A stretch of 64,000 nt of DNA from NCBI GenBank assembly GCA_947501105.1, contig CANMUP010000003.1:124001-188000 (forward strand), written 5' to 3'. This document shows positions 53,374 through 63,192 of this stretch, piece after piece. The notes under the pieces were generated by a model that was not told where the DNA came from, did not search any database, and worked only from the letters and a program-made list of their open reading frames with translations. Numbering within the stretch: the first letter of the stretch is position 1; each line of letters begins with the position of its first letter. This stretch comes from an uncultured Flaviramulus sp. GTDB taxonomy: Bacteria > Bacteroidota > Bacteroidia > Flavobacteriales > Flavobacteriaceae. The translations under genes and the position numbers were made by a program.

Positions 53374-54579
53374 TTATGCGTTTATAATAGTAACTTTTCT
53401 TTTTACTATAACAAACACTATAAATGACAAAATGCCAAAAATAGAAAACCCAATAAATAATGGTAGTACCGATGTGGAAACAAAACCACCAATATAGTTT
53501 GCAATTGGTACTGCCATTACTGTTGAAATAAATCCATTTATTGCTGCACCAATACCAGCTATATGACCAAGAGGTTGCATAGCTAAAGCACGTAAATTCC
53601 CAAATAAAAACCCAACTGCAAAAAATTGTAAAGCAAAAAAGGTTAATAAAACAGCTATACTTGGGTTTTCTCCAGAAGAGAACATAACTACGTATAAAAT
53701 TGATATAATAGCGTAGGCTATACAGGAAACATAAGCAATTTTCATCATGCCATATTTAACTACAAATTTACTGTTTAAAAAAGTTGCTAAACCAACCGAA
53801 ATAGCTAAACTCGCAAATATATAAGGAAACATTTCTGCCAGGTTATACTGCTCTTGAAAAATTTGTTGTGAAGTGCTTAAATAGACCATAAATGATCCAG
53901 TAATAAAACCAGATATAAACGTAAATGCTACAGCATCTTTATGTTTAAAAAACTCTTTTGTGCCATCAATAAAAAGATGGCTTGTAAATTTTATTCGCTT
54001 TTCTTTTTCCAATGTTTCAGGCTGTCTTAACCAAAACCAAATCATTATTAAAACACCAAAGAATAAATTGAAATAAAATACAGATTCCCAATTGTAAAGA
54101 TTAATTAAAAACTGCCCCAAAGTTGGAGCTACCACAGGAACTAAAATAAAAAACATAACTACTATTGATAGTATTTTAGCCATATAATTACCACTATAAG
54201 AATCTCTTATCATAGATATACTTAAACTTCTGGGAGATGATAATCCAACACCTTGCAATACTCTACCTAGAATCATCATTTCAAAACTTTTAGTAGTAAC
54301 GCAAATAATGCTAGCTATTATAAAAACTATAAACCCAATATATACAATAGGTTTTCTTCCAAAGCTGTCAGATAATGGCCCAAAAAGGAGTTGTCCAAAC
54401 CCTAAGCCTAAAAATATCATCGTAATTAAAAGTTGATTGTTGGCTGGATTTGTAACACCCAAAGCACTTCCTATTTCTGGTAAGGCAGGTAATAAAGCGT
54501 CTATAGATAAAGCAACAATAGACATTAATGACGCCATTAAAGCTACAAATTCAAATTTGAAAGTGTTATTATTTTGCAT
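53374..54579 (-). CDS. Bcr/CflA-family MFS drug exporter
   Basis: 401 residues, 12 helices. The N-terminus SIDALLPALPEIGSALG and the loop LLFGPLSDSFGRKPIVYIGF, then GVGLSSPRSLSISMIRDSYSG, are the Bcr/CflA signatures. These export bicyclomycin, chloramphenicol or sulfonamide-like compounds with protons. The -7 element lies 4 bp before the ATG. Confidence 0.92.
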   Translation of the reverse strand: MQNNNTFKFEFVALMASLMSIVALSIDALLPALPEIGSALGVTNPANNQLLITMIFLGLGFGQLLFGPLSDSFGRKPIVYIGFIVFIIASIICVTTKSFEMMILGRVLQGVGLSSPRSLSISMIRDSYSGNYMAKILSIVVMFFILVPVVAPTLGQFLINLYNWESVFYFNLFFGVLIMIWFWLRQPETLEKEKRIKFTSHLFIDGTKEFFKHKDAVAFTFISGFITGSFMVYLSTSQQIFQEQYNLAEMFPYIFASLAISVGLATFLNSKFVVKYGMMKIAYVSCIAYAIISILYVVMFSSGENPSIAVLLTFFALQFFAVGFLFGNLRALAMQPLGHIAGIGAAINGFISTVMAVPIANYIGGFVSTSVLPLFIGFSIFGILSFIVFVIVKRKVTIINA

Positions 54580-54583
54580 TGGG

Positions 54584-54591
54584 CAAAAATA
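54584..54591 (-). promoter_or_regulatory. -7 element of the exporter, leaderless arrangement
   Basis: TATTTTTG on the minus strand ends 4 bp before the ATG, which places the transcription start at or next to the initiation codon. Confidence 0.5.
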
Positions 54592-54647
54592 AGTTAATTT
54601 AATGTCGTAAAAGGGTATTTTATATTAATTTGAAATATTAATATTCT

Positions 54648-54655
54648 TAAATTTG
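54648..54655 (+). promoter_or_regulatory. -7 element of the DUF1572/DinB gene
   Basis: TAAATTTG fits TAnnTTTG; a TTTG lies 15 bp upstream (54629-54632). The ATG follows 18 bp later. Confidence 0.5.
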
Positions 54656-54673
54656 TTTATCAATTAAAAAGGC

Positions 54674-55120
54674 ATGGGTACAGAAACATTAATAAAAATA
54701 TTTAAAAGGGATTTAGATAGGTTAAAAGGTGAAATTGAATCTTATAATGATGAAAAAAATCTTTGGGTTTTAAAAGATGGTATTAGCAATTGTGCTGGTA
54801 ATTTATGTTTACATTTAGTAGGAAACCTTAACCATTTTATTGGAGCAGAATTTGGAAATTCGGGTTATGTAAGACAAAGAGATTTAGAGTTTTCACTAAA
54901 AGATGTACCAAGAGCTGAGTTAATAAAGCAAGTAAACGAAGTTAAGTTTATTGTTGAGAAGACTTTAAAAACCCTAACACAAGATGACTTACAAAAAGAA
55001 TACTCGCGTCGCGCTTCTGAAGACAAAATGACTACAGAATTTTTCTTAACACATTTAATAGCACATTTAGCTTATCATTTAGGACAAATAAATTATCATA
55101 GACGTTTATTAGATGCATAG
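54674..55120 (+). CDS. DUF1572 / DinB-superfamily protein
   Basis: 148 residues. LCLHLVGNLNHFIGAEFG and FFLTHLIAHLAYHLGQINYHRRLL hold the histidines of the DinB fold in a DUF1572-type arrangement. Its 3' end overlaps the Crp/Fnr gene by 8 bp, so both are translated from one transcript. Function is unknown. Confidence 0.88.
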   Translation: MGTETLIKIFKRDLDRLKGEIESYNDEKNLWVLKDGISNCAGNLCLHLVGNLNHFIGAEFGNSGYVRQRDLEFSLKDVPRAELIKQVNEVKFIVEKTLKTLTQDDLQKEYSRRASEDKMTTEFFLTHLIAHLAYHLGQINYHRRLLDA

Positions 55121-55715
55121 AATGATTCCAGAAAAAAAACAACCACTTTTAAAATACATCAGTAAATATATAGCCTTAACAAAAGAAGAAGAAGGCATAT
55201 TATTATCTAAAACAACTTATAGAAAGTATTTAAAAAATCAATATATCGTTCAACAAGGCGATATCTGTAATTATGAATGTTTTGTATTATCTGGATGTAC
55301 AAAAACGTTTCATTTAGATAATGAAGGTCAAGAACATATCGTTATGTTTTCTATAGAAGACTGGTGGACCTCAGATATAGGAAGTTTTATAACCCAAACA
55401 CCTGCTGATTATAGCGTACAATGTATTGAAAACACAGAAGTGATTCAATTTTCACATGATGATATTGAAGATATATATAAAGAAATCCCAAAGTTAGAAC
55501 GTTTCTTCAGGCAAATCATTGAACGCGCATTAGTGGCTTCACAAAAAAGAATTGTTAGAAGTTTCAGCCTTACAGCTAAAGAGCAATATTTGCACTTTAA
55601 AAAACAATATCCAAAAATTGAACAGCGCATTCCTCAGTATATGATTGCATCTTACCTTGGTATTACTAAAGAGTTTTTAAGTAAAATTAAAAGCCAAATC
55701 ATTTTAGGTCAATAA
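55113..55715 (+). CDS. Crp/Fnr-family regulator
   Basis: 200 residues. A cyclic-nucleotide-binding domain at about 15-125 (RKYLKNQYIVQQGDICNYECFVLSGCTKTF, DWWTSDIGSF) and a C-terminal winged HTH (IPQYMIASYLGITKEFLSKIKSQI). The usual cAMP phosphate-cassette (GE..Arg-Ser/Thr) is poorly kept, so cAMP binding is doubtful. It overlaps DUF1572 upstream. SnoaL-like and YceI genes follow 93 bp later and may be targets. Confidence 0.9.
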   Translation: MHRMIPEKKQPLLKYISKYIALTKEEEGILLSKTTYRKYLKNQYIVQQGDICNYECFVLSGCTKTFHLDNEGQEHIVMFSIEDWWTSDIGSFITQTPADYSVQCIENTEVIQFSHDDIEDIYKEIPKLERFFRQIIERALVASQKRIVRSFSLTAKEQYLHFKKQYPKIEQRIPQYMIASYLGITKEFLSKIKSQIILGQ

Positions 55716-55808
55716 AAGTTAATCTAGATTAACATCTTTTCATAATCTACCTTATTTTATTCAATAATAATGTTTTAGACATTTGTAGTATAAATATTTA
55801 AAACAAAA

Positions 55809-56165
55809 ATGATGAATACATTAATTGAAAAAATTAGTACAATAAATGATATGATTCTTCAAGGTAAAGCTTTGGAGGCATTTGAAACCTTTTACCATGA
55901 CGATGTGGTTATGCAAGAAAATGATAATGAAGAATTCATTGGAAAAGATGTTAATAGAAAAAGAGAAGAGGAATTCTTTAATTCTATAACTGAGTTTAGA
56001 GGAGCAAAACCACTAAAAGTTACCATTGGCGAGAATACAACTATGGTAGAGTGGCATTTTGATTATACGCACAAAGATTGGGGCATTAAAAATTATACTC
56101 AAGTAGCGGTACAAGATTGGAAAGATGGAAAAATTATTAAAGAAAAATTTTATTACGGATCATAA
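55809..56165 (+). CDS. SnoaL-like / nuclear transport factor 2 fold protein
   Basis: 118 residues, cone-shaped NTF2 fold: NDMILQGKALEAFETFYHDDVVMQEN, TTMVEWHFDYTHKDWGIKNYTQVAVQDWKDGKIIKEKFYYG. The family includes polyketide cyclases and isomerases; nothing here specifies a substrate. Start at 55809 or 55812. It lies 29 bp before the YceI gene. Confidence 0.87.
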   Translation: MMNTLIEKISTINDMILQGKALEAFETFYHDDVVMQENDNEEFIGKDVNRKREEEFFNSITEFRGAKPLKVTIGENTTMVEWHFDYTHKDWGIKNYTQVAVQDWKDGKIIKEKFYYGS

Positions 56166-56194
56166 TCATAACAAATAATTAAAAAAAATATAAC

Positions 56195-56773
56195 ATGAAA
56201 AATACAATTAAAACATTAGCATTAACAACAGTAATTGCATTTATTACATTTTCTTTTACAACTATTGTTGATGGAAAAAAAGAAGTAAAAGTAGATAAAA
56301 GTAAAGTAGTATGGAAAGGTTATAAGGTAACAGGATCTCACGAAGGAACTATTGGTATAAAATCTGGTTTTTTAGATTTTAAAGATGATAAGTTAGTAGG
56401 AGGTGAGTTTATGATTGATATGACTACCATTACTGTTACAGATTTAGAAGGAGAATATAAAGGGAAACTTGAGGGGCATTTAAAGTCTGATGATTTTTTT
56501 GGAGTTGAAAAATACACAACCGCTTCTTTAATCTTTACGAGTGTAAAAACTTCAGGTAAAAATGCTTACAATGTAACAGCCGATTTAAATATAAAAGGAC
56601 AAACAAACCCAATTGAATTTACAATTTCTATTTACGGAAATAAAGCTACAGCATCTTTAAAAGTAGATAGAACAAAGTATAATGTAAAATATGGGTCTGC
56701 AAGTTTTTTTGATGGATTAAAAGACAAAACCATTTACGATGAATTTGATTTGGTTACAGATTTAGAATATTAA
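56195..56773 (+). CDS. YceI-family secreted lipid-binding protein
   Basis: 192 residues with a signal peptide (LALTTVIAFITFSFT). The lipocalin-like YceI domain follows: VDKSKVVWKGYKVTGSHEGTIGIKSG, GHLKSDDFFGVEKYTTASLIFTS, VTADLNIKGQTNPIEFTI. Family members bind isoprenoid chains in the periplasm. It is in tandem with the SnoaL-like gene and followed by a terminator. Confidence 0.92.
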   Translation: MKNTIKTLALTTVIAFITFSFTTIVDGKKEVKVDKSKVVWKGYKVTGSHEGTIGIKSGFLDFKDDKLVGGEFMIDMTTITVTDLEGEYKGKLEGHLKSDDFFGVEKYTTASLIFTSVKTSGKNAYNVTADLNIKGQTNPIEFTISIYGNKATASLKVDRTKYNVKYGSASFFDGLKDKTIYDEFDLVTDLEY

Positions 56774-56799
56774 TAAGTAAGTATACATATATAAAAAGG

Positions 56800-56824
56800 A
56801 ACGCTCATTTTTGAGCGTTTTTTT
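56800..56824 (+). terminator. Terminator of the yceI-like gene
   Basis: AACGCTCA-TTTT-TGAGCGTT, an 8-bp perfect stem followed by T7. Confidence 0.88.
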
Positions 56825-56874
56825 GTTTTAAGGAATTCAGATATCTTACCTTTACAACCTAAATAAAACCTTTT

Positions 56875-57483
56875 ATGTCTTTTAAAAAATTAATTGAACC
56901 ATTAACAGATAGAATTAATTATAAAGGGTTTGAAGAGCCTTTACCGCTTCAAAAACAAATCTTGTCTAAAATAAAAGGAGGCGCTAGTCTATTTGCAATA
57001 GCATCAGATGGAAGTGGTAAAACTACAAGTATTGTAATAAGCGTTATTCAGAAATTAAAAAAGGCTTTTGAAGATGCCCCACGAGCTTTAATTTTTGTAA
57101 AAGACAAGCAAGCCGCACTAGACTTAGAACAAGTATTTAATGATTTTAAAAGAGGAACCGATTTGCGAGTGTATTGTGCATATGATGAGTATGATATTGA
57201 ATCGCAACGGGATGAGATTTATGTAGGTACCGATATTGTAATTACAACACCTAAACGTTTGAATAAATTATTTTACATGAATGGGATTAATTTGAATAAA
57301 CTGCAAATGTTTATTGTTGAAGATGCCGATTTTTTGTTTAGAAATAATAATTTTTCAGAAGTTACCAGAACACCAGAAAGTATTGGTAAATGCCAATATC
57401 TTGTTTTTGCTTCTAAGTTTGATGCACGCTTTGAGCGTTGGCAAGACTCTTTTATGTACAATTCACAAGTTGTTAAACTTTAA
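56875..57483 (+). CDS. DEAD-box-like protein with a single RecA domain
   Basis: 202 residues. Q-motif-like PLPLQKQIL, Walker A ASDGSGKTT, ITTPKR (motif Ib-like), and motif II degenerated to VEDAD are followed by a motif III-like FASKF. The protein ends there: the second helicase domain with motifs IV-VI is absent, and the following 80 bp hold no continuation. It is therefore an ATP-binding half-helicase, not obviously truncated by mutation. It may act with a partner or as an RNA-binding ATPase. Confidence 0.85.
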   Translation: MSFKKLIEPLTDRINYKGFEEPLPLQKQILSKIKGGASLFAIASDGSGKTTSIVISVIQKLKKAFEDAPRALIFVKDKQAALDLEQVFNDFKRGTDLRVYCAYDEYDIESQRDEIYVGTDIVITTPKRLNKLFYMNGINLNKLQMFIVEDADFLFRNNNFSEVTRTPESIGKCQYLVFASKFDARFERWQDSFMYNSQVVKL

Positions 57484-57566
57484 ATATTTCGTTAAACCCA
57501 TCTTAAAGTTTTAGGGCATTCTTAATTTGATGCCTACTTTTATCATTCAACTAAATCATTCCAAAA

Positions 57567-58655
57567 ATGAATTTTAAAAAAATTAGTATTCTGTGCTTAA
57601 CACTGTTTGTAACCTACAATAGTAATGCGCAAGATGTCTCCTTTGAAGATTATAATCCTACTTCAACGCTTGTAGTACCAGGTAAAATTATTAAAAAATC
57701 AAAATTTCCATTCATTGATGTACATGGGCATCAATACAGAATGCCAACACAAAATTTAACTCCAGTTATTGCAGCAATGGACACCTTGAATATGGGGATC
57801 ATGGTAAATTTAAGTGGTCGCACTGGCGAAGATTTACAGAAATCTGTAAAGAATATTGCAGATCATTATCCAAATCGTTTTGTTGTATTTGCTAATATTA
57901 ATTTTAACGAAGCAGGAGCAGAAGGTTGGATTGAAAAAAAGGTTACTCAGTTAAAAGAAGATGTGAAAAATGGAGCAAGAGGACTAAAAGTATACAAAAG
58001 CCTTGGTATGTATAATAAAGATGTTAACGGAAATAGATTGGCTATTGATGATGAACGATTAGATCCTATTTGGGATGCCTGTGGAGATTTAGGGATTCCA
58101 GTATTAATTCACTCAGCAGATCCTAAATCTTTTTGGGATGAATTTGATATAGATAATGAACGTTGGTTAGAGCTTAAAACACACCCAAGAAGAAAACGTA
58201 GTGCTAAAGACCCAGCACCTTGGGAGCAAATCATTGCTGAGCAACACAAAATGTTTAAAGAACACCCCAAAACTACATTTATAAATGCACACATGGGTTG
58301 GTATGCAAATAACTTGAATAAGCTAGGAGAATTACTCGATGAGATACCAAACATGAATGTTGGCATTGGAGCTATTATAGCTGAATTGGGTAGACAACCA
58401 CGATATGCAAAGGCTTTTTTTATAAAATATCAAGATCGAATTCTCTTTGGAAAAGATAGTTGGAAACCAGAAGAGTTTCCTACTTATTTTAGAGTTTTAG
58501 AAACTAATGATGAATATTTTCCATATCACAAAAAATACCACGCATATTGGGCAATGTATGGCTTAGATTTACCAGATGAGGTTCTTAAAAAAGTGTATTA
58601 TAAAAATGCGCTACGTATTGTTCCTGGTTTAGATAAAAATTTATTTCCAAATTAA
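57567..58655 (+). CDS. Secreted amidohydrolase (Amidohydro_2 family)
   Basis: 362 residues with a signal peptide (ISILCLTLFVTYNSNAQ). Metal-site pattern: the HxH in IDVHGHQYR, His in VLIHSADPK, His in FINAHMGWYANN, and Asp in ILFGKDSWKP. The TIM-barrel family includes decarboxylases and lactonases; the exported location points to an envelope hydrolase of unknown substrate. Confidence 0.9.
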   Translation: MNFKKISILCLTLFVTYNSNAQDVSFEDYNPTSTLVVPGKIIKKSKFPFIDVHGHQYRMPTQNLTPVIAAMDTLNMGIMVNLSGRTGEDLQKSVKNIADHYPNRFVVFANINFNEAGAEGWIEKKVTQLKEDVKNGARGLKVYKSLGMYNKDVNGNRLAIDDERLDPIWDACGDLGIPVLIHSADPKSFWDEFDIDNERWLELKTHPRRKRSAKDPAPWEQIIAEQHKMFKEHPKTTFINAHMGWYANNLNKLGELLDEIPNMNVGIGAIIAELGRQPRYAKAFFIKYQDRILFGKDSWKPEEFPTYFRVLETNDEYFPYHKKYHAYWAMYGLDLPDEVLKKVYYKNALRIVPGLDKNLFPN

Positions 58656-58743
58656 AGTTTATTAAATACTTAGTATTGGTTATTTATTATTGCAATACAT
58701 TACATATTAGAATCTGATAGAATCTGTTTAGATTTTTAATTTT

Positions 58744-60294
58744 TTATAAAGGAATATTCCCATGCTTCCGTTTTGGGGTATCTACTACTTTATCTTCTAA
58801 CATAGAAAACGCTTTAATAAGTTTACGCCGTGTATTTTTAGGCAAAATAACTTCATCTATAAAACCGCGTTGCGCTGCACGATATGGGTTTGCAAATTTT
58901 TCAGCGTATTCAGTTTCTTTTTCAGCTAATTTCTCAGCAGGGTCATCAGCTGCTGCAATTTCTCTTCTGAAAATAATCTCACTAGCACCTTTAGCTCCCA
59001 TAACGGCTATTTCTGCTCCTGGCCATGCAAAGTTTAAGTCGGCACCAATGTGTTTAGAATTCATAACATCGTAAGCACCGCCATAAGCTTTCCTAGTAAT
59101 TACCGTAACTCGTGGTACAGTGGCTTCGCTTAGTGCGTACAATAGTTTAGCACCATGAACTATAATGCCATTCCATTCTTGATCGGTTCCTGGTAAAAAG
59201 CCTGGTACATCAACTAAAACTAATAATGGAATATTAAAACAATCGCAAAAGCGTGTAAATCGAGCCGCTTTAGTGGAGCTTTTTACACCTAAAACACCAG
59301 CTAAAAATTGAGGTTGATTGGCAATAATGCCAACACTTCGTCCTCCTAAACGCGCAAATCCAACAATAATATTTTCGGCATAATCTTTATGAATTTCATA
59401 AAAAGAATCTTCATCAATAATGCCAGAGATTACCTCATGCATGTCATAGGGTTTATTAGGATTATCTGGTACAATATCTGATAAAACATCTCTTATTTCA
59501 TCATTAAGTTTAAAGTCTAATTTTTTTGTGGTCTCAGTATTATTTTGTGGTAAGTAACTTAAAAGTGTTTTTAAATCCTCTAAACATTCAATATCATTTG
59601 CTGAGGTTTTGTGTGCCACACCAGATTTTGATGCATGGGTATAAGCTCCTCCCAATTCTTCGCTAGTAACTTCTTCATTGGTAACCGTTTTTACAACATT
59701 TGGTCCTGTTACAAACATGTAACTAGTATTTTCTACCATCATTGTAAAATCTGTCATGGCTGGCGAATATACAGCACCACCTGCACAAGGCCCCATAATA
59801 GCTGAAATTTGTGGAATCACTCCTGATGCTTGAACGTTTCTATAAAAAATATCGGCATAACCGCCAAGTGAGCGTACACCTTCTTGAATACGCGCACCTC
59901 CAGAGTCGTTTAAACCAATAATTGGCGCTCCAACTTTAACTGCTAAATCCATGATTTTGCAAATCTTTTCTGCATGTGTTTCTGATAATGCCCCACCAAA
60001 AACCGTAAAGTCTTGGGCATACACATACACTAATCTACTATTTACGGTACCATAACCTGTAATTACCCCATCTCCAAAATAGATCTCTTTTTCCATTCCA
60101 AAATCGGTAGTTCTGTGAGTTACTAATACACCAATTTCTTCAAAAGAACCATCATCCATTAAATAATTAACCCGCTCTCGAGCCGTTAATTTTTTCTTTG
60201 CATGCTGTTTGTCAATGCGTTTTTGTCCACCTCCTAAATGTGCTAAAGCAATACGTTCATTGAGTTTGTTTAGTTTATTTTCTTTTGAGCTCAT
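58744..60294 (-). CDS. Acyl-CoA (propionyl-CoA) carboxylase, carboxyltransferase subunit
   Basis: 516 residues, the usual PccB-type length. Motifs: [74 protein letters not shown], and [29 protein letters not shown]. It transfers CO2 from carboxybiotin to propionyl-CoA or a related acyl-CoA. It is third in an operon after the biotin carrier and biotin carboxylase genes. Confidence 0.93.
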   Translation of the reverse strand: MSSKENKLNKLNERIALAHLGGGQKRIDKQHAKKKLTARERVNYLMDDGSFEEIGVLVTHRTTDFGMEKEIYFGDGVITGYGTVNSRLVYVYAQDFTVFGGALSETHAEKICKIMDLAVKVGAPIIGLNDSGGARIQEGVRSLGGYADIFYRNVQASGVIPQISAIMGPCAGGAVYSPAMTDFTMMVENTSYMFVTGPNVVKTVTNEEVTSEELGGAYTHASKSGVAHKTSANDIECLEDLKTLLSYLPQNNTETTKKLDFKLNDEIRDVLSDIVPDNPNKPYDMHEVISGIIDEDSFYEIHKDYAENIIVGFARLGGRSVGIIANQPQFLAGVLGVKSSTKAARFTRFCDCFNIPLLVLVDVPGFLPGTDQEWNGIIVHGAKLLYALSEATVPRVTVITRKAYGGAYDVMNSKHIGADLNFAWPGAEIAVMGAKGASEIIFRREIAAADDPAEKLAEKETEYAEKFANPYRAAQRGFIDEVILPKNTRRKLIKAFSMLEDKVVDTPKRKHGNIPL

Positions 60295-60389
60295 ATCTTT
60301 TTTTGCTAAGTCGCAAAGATGCGAAGTTTAATTTTTATTTTTATTTTTCTTAATTTAGTACCTAATTACTGTTACTGTAAGCAATCAAT

Positions 60390-61829
60390 TTATTTAGGTA
60401 ATCGCAATAAATTTTGATCTTTTATATATTGTTTTACAGCAATAAGAGCTGCAATTTTCGCTTCGTTTTCTGTTTCTTTTTGTAGGGCTTCTGGTGAATA
60501 ATAATCCTTCACAAAATGAGTATCAAAATTACCTGAACGAAAAGAGTCATGATTACAAACGTATTTTCCGAATGGGAGCGTGGTTTGGACACCTTCAACA
60601 TGATAGTTTTCAATGGCTTTTATCATGAGCTGAATGGCTTCATCTCTAGTATTTCCGTAAGTAATTAATTTTGACAGCATCGGGTCGTAATAAATAGGGA
60701 TATCCATGCCTTCTTCAAAACCATTATCTACTCGAATATTTTCACCAACTGGGAGTTTGTATACATCTAAGCGCCCAACACTTGGTAAGAAATCATTTAA
60801 AGGATCTTCAGCGTAAACGCGCAATTCTAAAGCATGCCCATTAATTTTTAAATCTTCTTGTTTTATTTGAAGTGATTCACCACGAGCTACTCGAATTTGA
60901 AGTTCAACTAAATCAACACCAGAAATTAATTCGGTTACAGGATGTTCTACTTGTAGCCTAGTATTCATTTCTAAAAAGTAGAAATTATGATTGGCATCTA
61001 ATAAAAACTCCACAGTTCCAGCACCCAAATAATCACAAGATCTTGCAACATTAATAGCCGCTTGCCCCATTTTTTCGCGTAATTCAGGAGTTAAAACACA
61101 AGAAGGGGCTTCTTCAACTACTTTTTGATGACGTCGTTGAATACTACATTCTCGCTCAAAGAAATGCAATACATTACCATGACTATCTGCCATAACTTGA
61201 ATTTCTACATGCCGGGGAGAAGTAACATATTTTTCAACAAAAACGGAACCATCACCAAAAGCAGAAGTAGCTTCACTTATGGCACGTTTCATTTGTTCTT
61301 CAACATCTTTTTCTTTTTCAACAACACGCATGCCTTTACCGCCGCCGCCTGCTGCAGCTTTAATAAGAATAGGGAACCCTATCTGTTTTGCAATCTCAAC
61401 AGCTTCGGTAGGATCTATAACGGCTCTATCAACACCAGGAACCATAGGGATATTGTAATCTTTCACAGCATCTTTAGCGGCTAATTTGTCGCCCATCATT
61501 TGTATGGCTTTTGAACGAGGACCAATAAAAATGATGTTGTTTTTTTCGGCAAGTTCAGCAAAATCTGCGTTTTCACTTAAAAAACCATAACCAGGATGAA
61601 TGGCATCTACATGTAATTGTTTTGCAACTTCTATGATTTTGTCGCCTCTTAAATATGATTGATTTGAAGGTGGTTCGCCAATACAAACGGCCTCATCTGC
61701 AAATTTTACATGCGGTGCATTTCTATCAGCAGTAGAAAATACAGCTACTGTTTTTATGCCCATTTTTTGAGCAGTTTTCATAACTCTAATAGCTATTTCG
61801 CCTCTGTTTGCAATTAATATTTTTTTCAT
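60390..61829 (-). CDS. accC: Biotin carboxylase subunit of acyl-CoA carboxylase
   Basis: 479 residues. ATP-grasp features: KKILIANRGEIAIRVMKTA, the glycine-rich loop KAAAGGGGKGMRVV, the catalytic region ERECSIQRRHQKVVEEAPS, and EMNTRLQVEHPVTE. It carboxylates biotin on the carrier protein using ATP and bicarbonate. The start is 3 bp after the carrier-protein stop, so they are coupled. The PCC-type partner shows it serves acyl-CoA carboxylation; housekeeping AccC homologues are similar in sequence, so the symbol is by family. Confidence 0.94.
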   Translation of the reverse strand: MKKILIANRGEIAIRVMKTAQKMGIKTVAVFSTADRNAPHVKFADEAVCIGEPPSNQSYLRGDKIIEVAKQLHVDAIHPGYGFLSENADFAELAEKNNIIFIGPRSKAIQMMGDKLAAKDAVKDYNIPMVPGVDRAVIDPTEAVEIAKQIGFPILIKAAAGGGGKGMRVVEKEKDVEEQMKRAISEATSAFGDGSVFVEKYVTSPRHVEIQVMADSHGNVLHFFERECSIQRRHQKVVEEAPSCVLTPELREKMGQAAINVARSCDYLGAGTVEFLLDANHNFYFLEMNTRLQVEHPVTELISGVDLVELQIRVARGESLQIKQEDLKINGHALELRVYAEDPLNDFLPSVGRLDVYKLPVGENIRVDNGFEEGMDIPIYYDPMLSKLITYGNTRDEAIQLMIKAIENYHVEGVQTTLPFGKYVCNHDSFRSGNFDTHFVKDYYSPEALQKETENEAKIAALIAVKQYIKDQNLLRLPK

Positions 61830-61832
61830 GGT

Positions 61833-62318
61833 CTATTGGAATTCAATTAACAACTGATTTTTTTCTACAGCATCACTTTTGTTTACCGAAATAGATTTAA
61901 TAACACCATCTCTTGGAGATGTGATAATATTTTCCATTTTCATAGCTTCAAGAATTAATAGCGTATCATTTTCTTTAACCTCCTGATTAACTTCAATGGA
62001 AATATCTAAAATTAAACCAGGCATAGGAGCTTTTATAGAATTGACATGCTTAGTTGAGCCAATTTCAAACCCCATATCTTTAATTAAAAGATCTAAATTG
62101 TTGAAAATATTAACGTTATAAGTGTTGTTGTTAACTTTTACTTTGTATGATTTTGTATTTAAATCTGCATCTACTATTTCAGATTTATAAGATTTGTTTT
62201 GCTGAAGAATATGGAATTCAGTTTCTGAAACTTGTAAAGCATCAAGAGTAGATAGGTCTTCGTCTTTAATTTCAAAATCGAAAGTATTATTTACGTTGGC
62301 TTTAAAAATATTACTCAT
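61833..62318 (-). CDS. Biotin carboxyl carrier (biotin/lipoyl) subunit
   Basis: 161 residues. The C-terminal ~75 residues form the biotinyl domain, with the attachment Lys in ILEAMKMENII and the preceding SIKAPMPGLILDI. The N-terminal ~80 residues are a shorter linker domain. It carries biotin between the carboxylase and transferase subunits. It is first gene of the operon. Confidence 0.92.
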   Translation of the reverse strand: MSNIFKANVNNTFDFEIKDEDLSTLDALQVSETEFHILQQNKSYKSEIVDADLNTKSYKVKVNNNTYNVNIFNNLDLLIKDMGFEIGSTKHVNSIKAPMPGLILDISIEVNQEVKENDTLLILEAMKMENIITSPRDGVIKSISVNKSDAVEKNQLLIEFQ

Positions 62319-62453
62319 GAGCGTTGTAATTTAGTTCGTAGTAAATATAATTATAATGAACGTGAATTGATTCCTAAAAATAAGAATCAATTCAGCTTTG
62401 TTTGGTAAAACTATCTAATTATTGAGCAAGAAAAAATGAGTTTTGTCATGTAT

Positions 62454-63128
62454 TTAGACTTTAAAATGAGAATTATTTTGATGACGTTTTATTGCTTTTC
62501 GAGACAATATTAAGCCTATAAAAAGCGATACAAAAGCACCAATCCAAATTCCAGGAACAAAATCTATAAATAAGAAAAAGTCGTAGGCACCATGAAAAAC
62601 GACAGCTAGCAATAAGCCAGTTAAGTTTAGTACTATTCTATTATTTGAAAATTTTGCTTTCCCCATATAATAACCCATTAAAATACCAAAAGTAGCATGC
62701 GCAGGAACTGCAGTAAATGCTCTAAGTAATGCTGTTTGGTAACCACCTTCTAGCACATAAAAAATATTTTCGGTTGCTGCAAAACCCATAGATACCATAA
62801 CGGCGTAAACAATACCATCAAAGGGTTCGTTAAAGGCTTTGTTTTTTTGTGAAAAGTATCTAACAATTACATATTTGCTAAACTCCTCGGTTAATGCAAC
62901 TACAAAAAACGCTTTTATAAACTGCTGAAAAATGCTGGTATGATTTGTTAATGGCAAAACCACATCAATTGCATAATAGAGAATAGTAGTAATTACAATA
63001 CTTACAATAGCACCTAATAAAAAGTTGTAAAAAAGTAAGCGCTTGGGTTCCTTTTCGTATTTATCTTTAAAATATATATAGAGTATTATTATAAAAACAG
63101 GAGCAATTGCGGTAAGTAGTAAATTCAT
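62454..63128 (-). CDS. PrsW-family intramembrane metalloprotease
   Basis: 224 residues, about seven helices. Conserved glutamates in FFVVALTEEFSKY, FAATENIFYVLEGG, and histidines in AVPAHATFGILMGYYMG and VVFHGAYDFFLF make the PrsW/CAAX-like active site. PrsW releases anti-sigma factors by site-1 cleavage in Bacillus; the substrate here is unknown. Confidence 0.92.
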   Translation of the reverse strand: MNLLLTAIAPVFIIILYIYFKDKYEKEPKRLLFYNFLLGAIVSIVITTILYYAIDVVLPLTNHTSIFQQFIKAFFVVALTEEFSKYVIVRYFSQKNKAFNEPFDGIVYAVMVSMGFAATENIFYVLEGGYQTALLRAFTAVPAHATFGILMGYYMGKAKFSNNRIVLNLTGLLLAVVFHGAYDFFLFIDFVPGIWIGAFVSLFIGLILSRKAIKRHQNNSHFKV

Positions 63129-63192
63129 TTATAAAATGAGCTATATTAAAGCGGTTAACATATTCAGATTAAAAGTAGTCAAAAAAATATAG

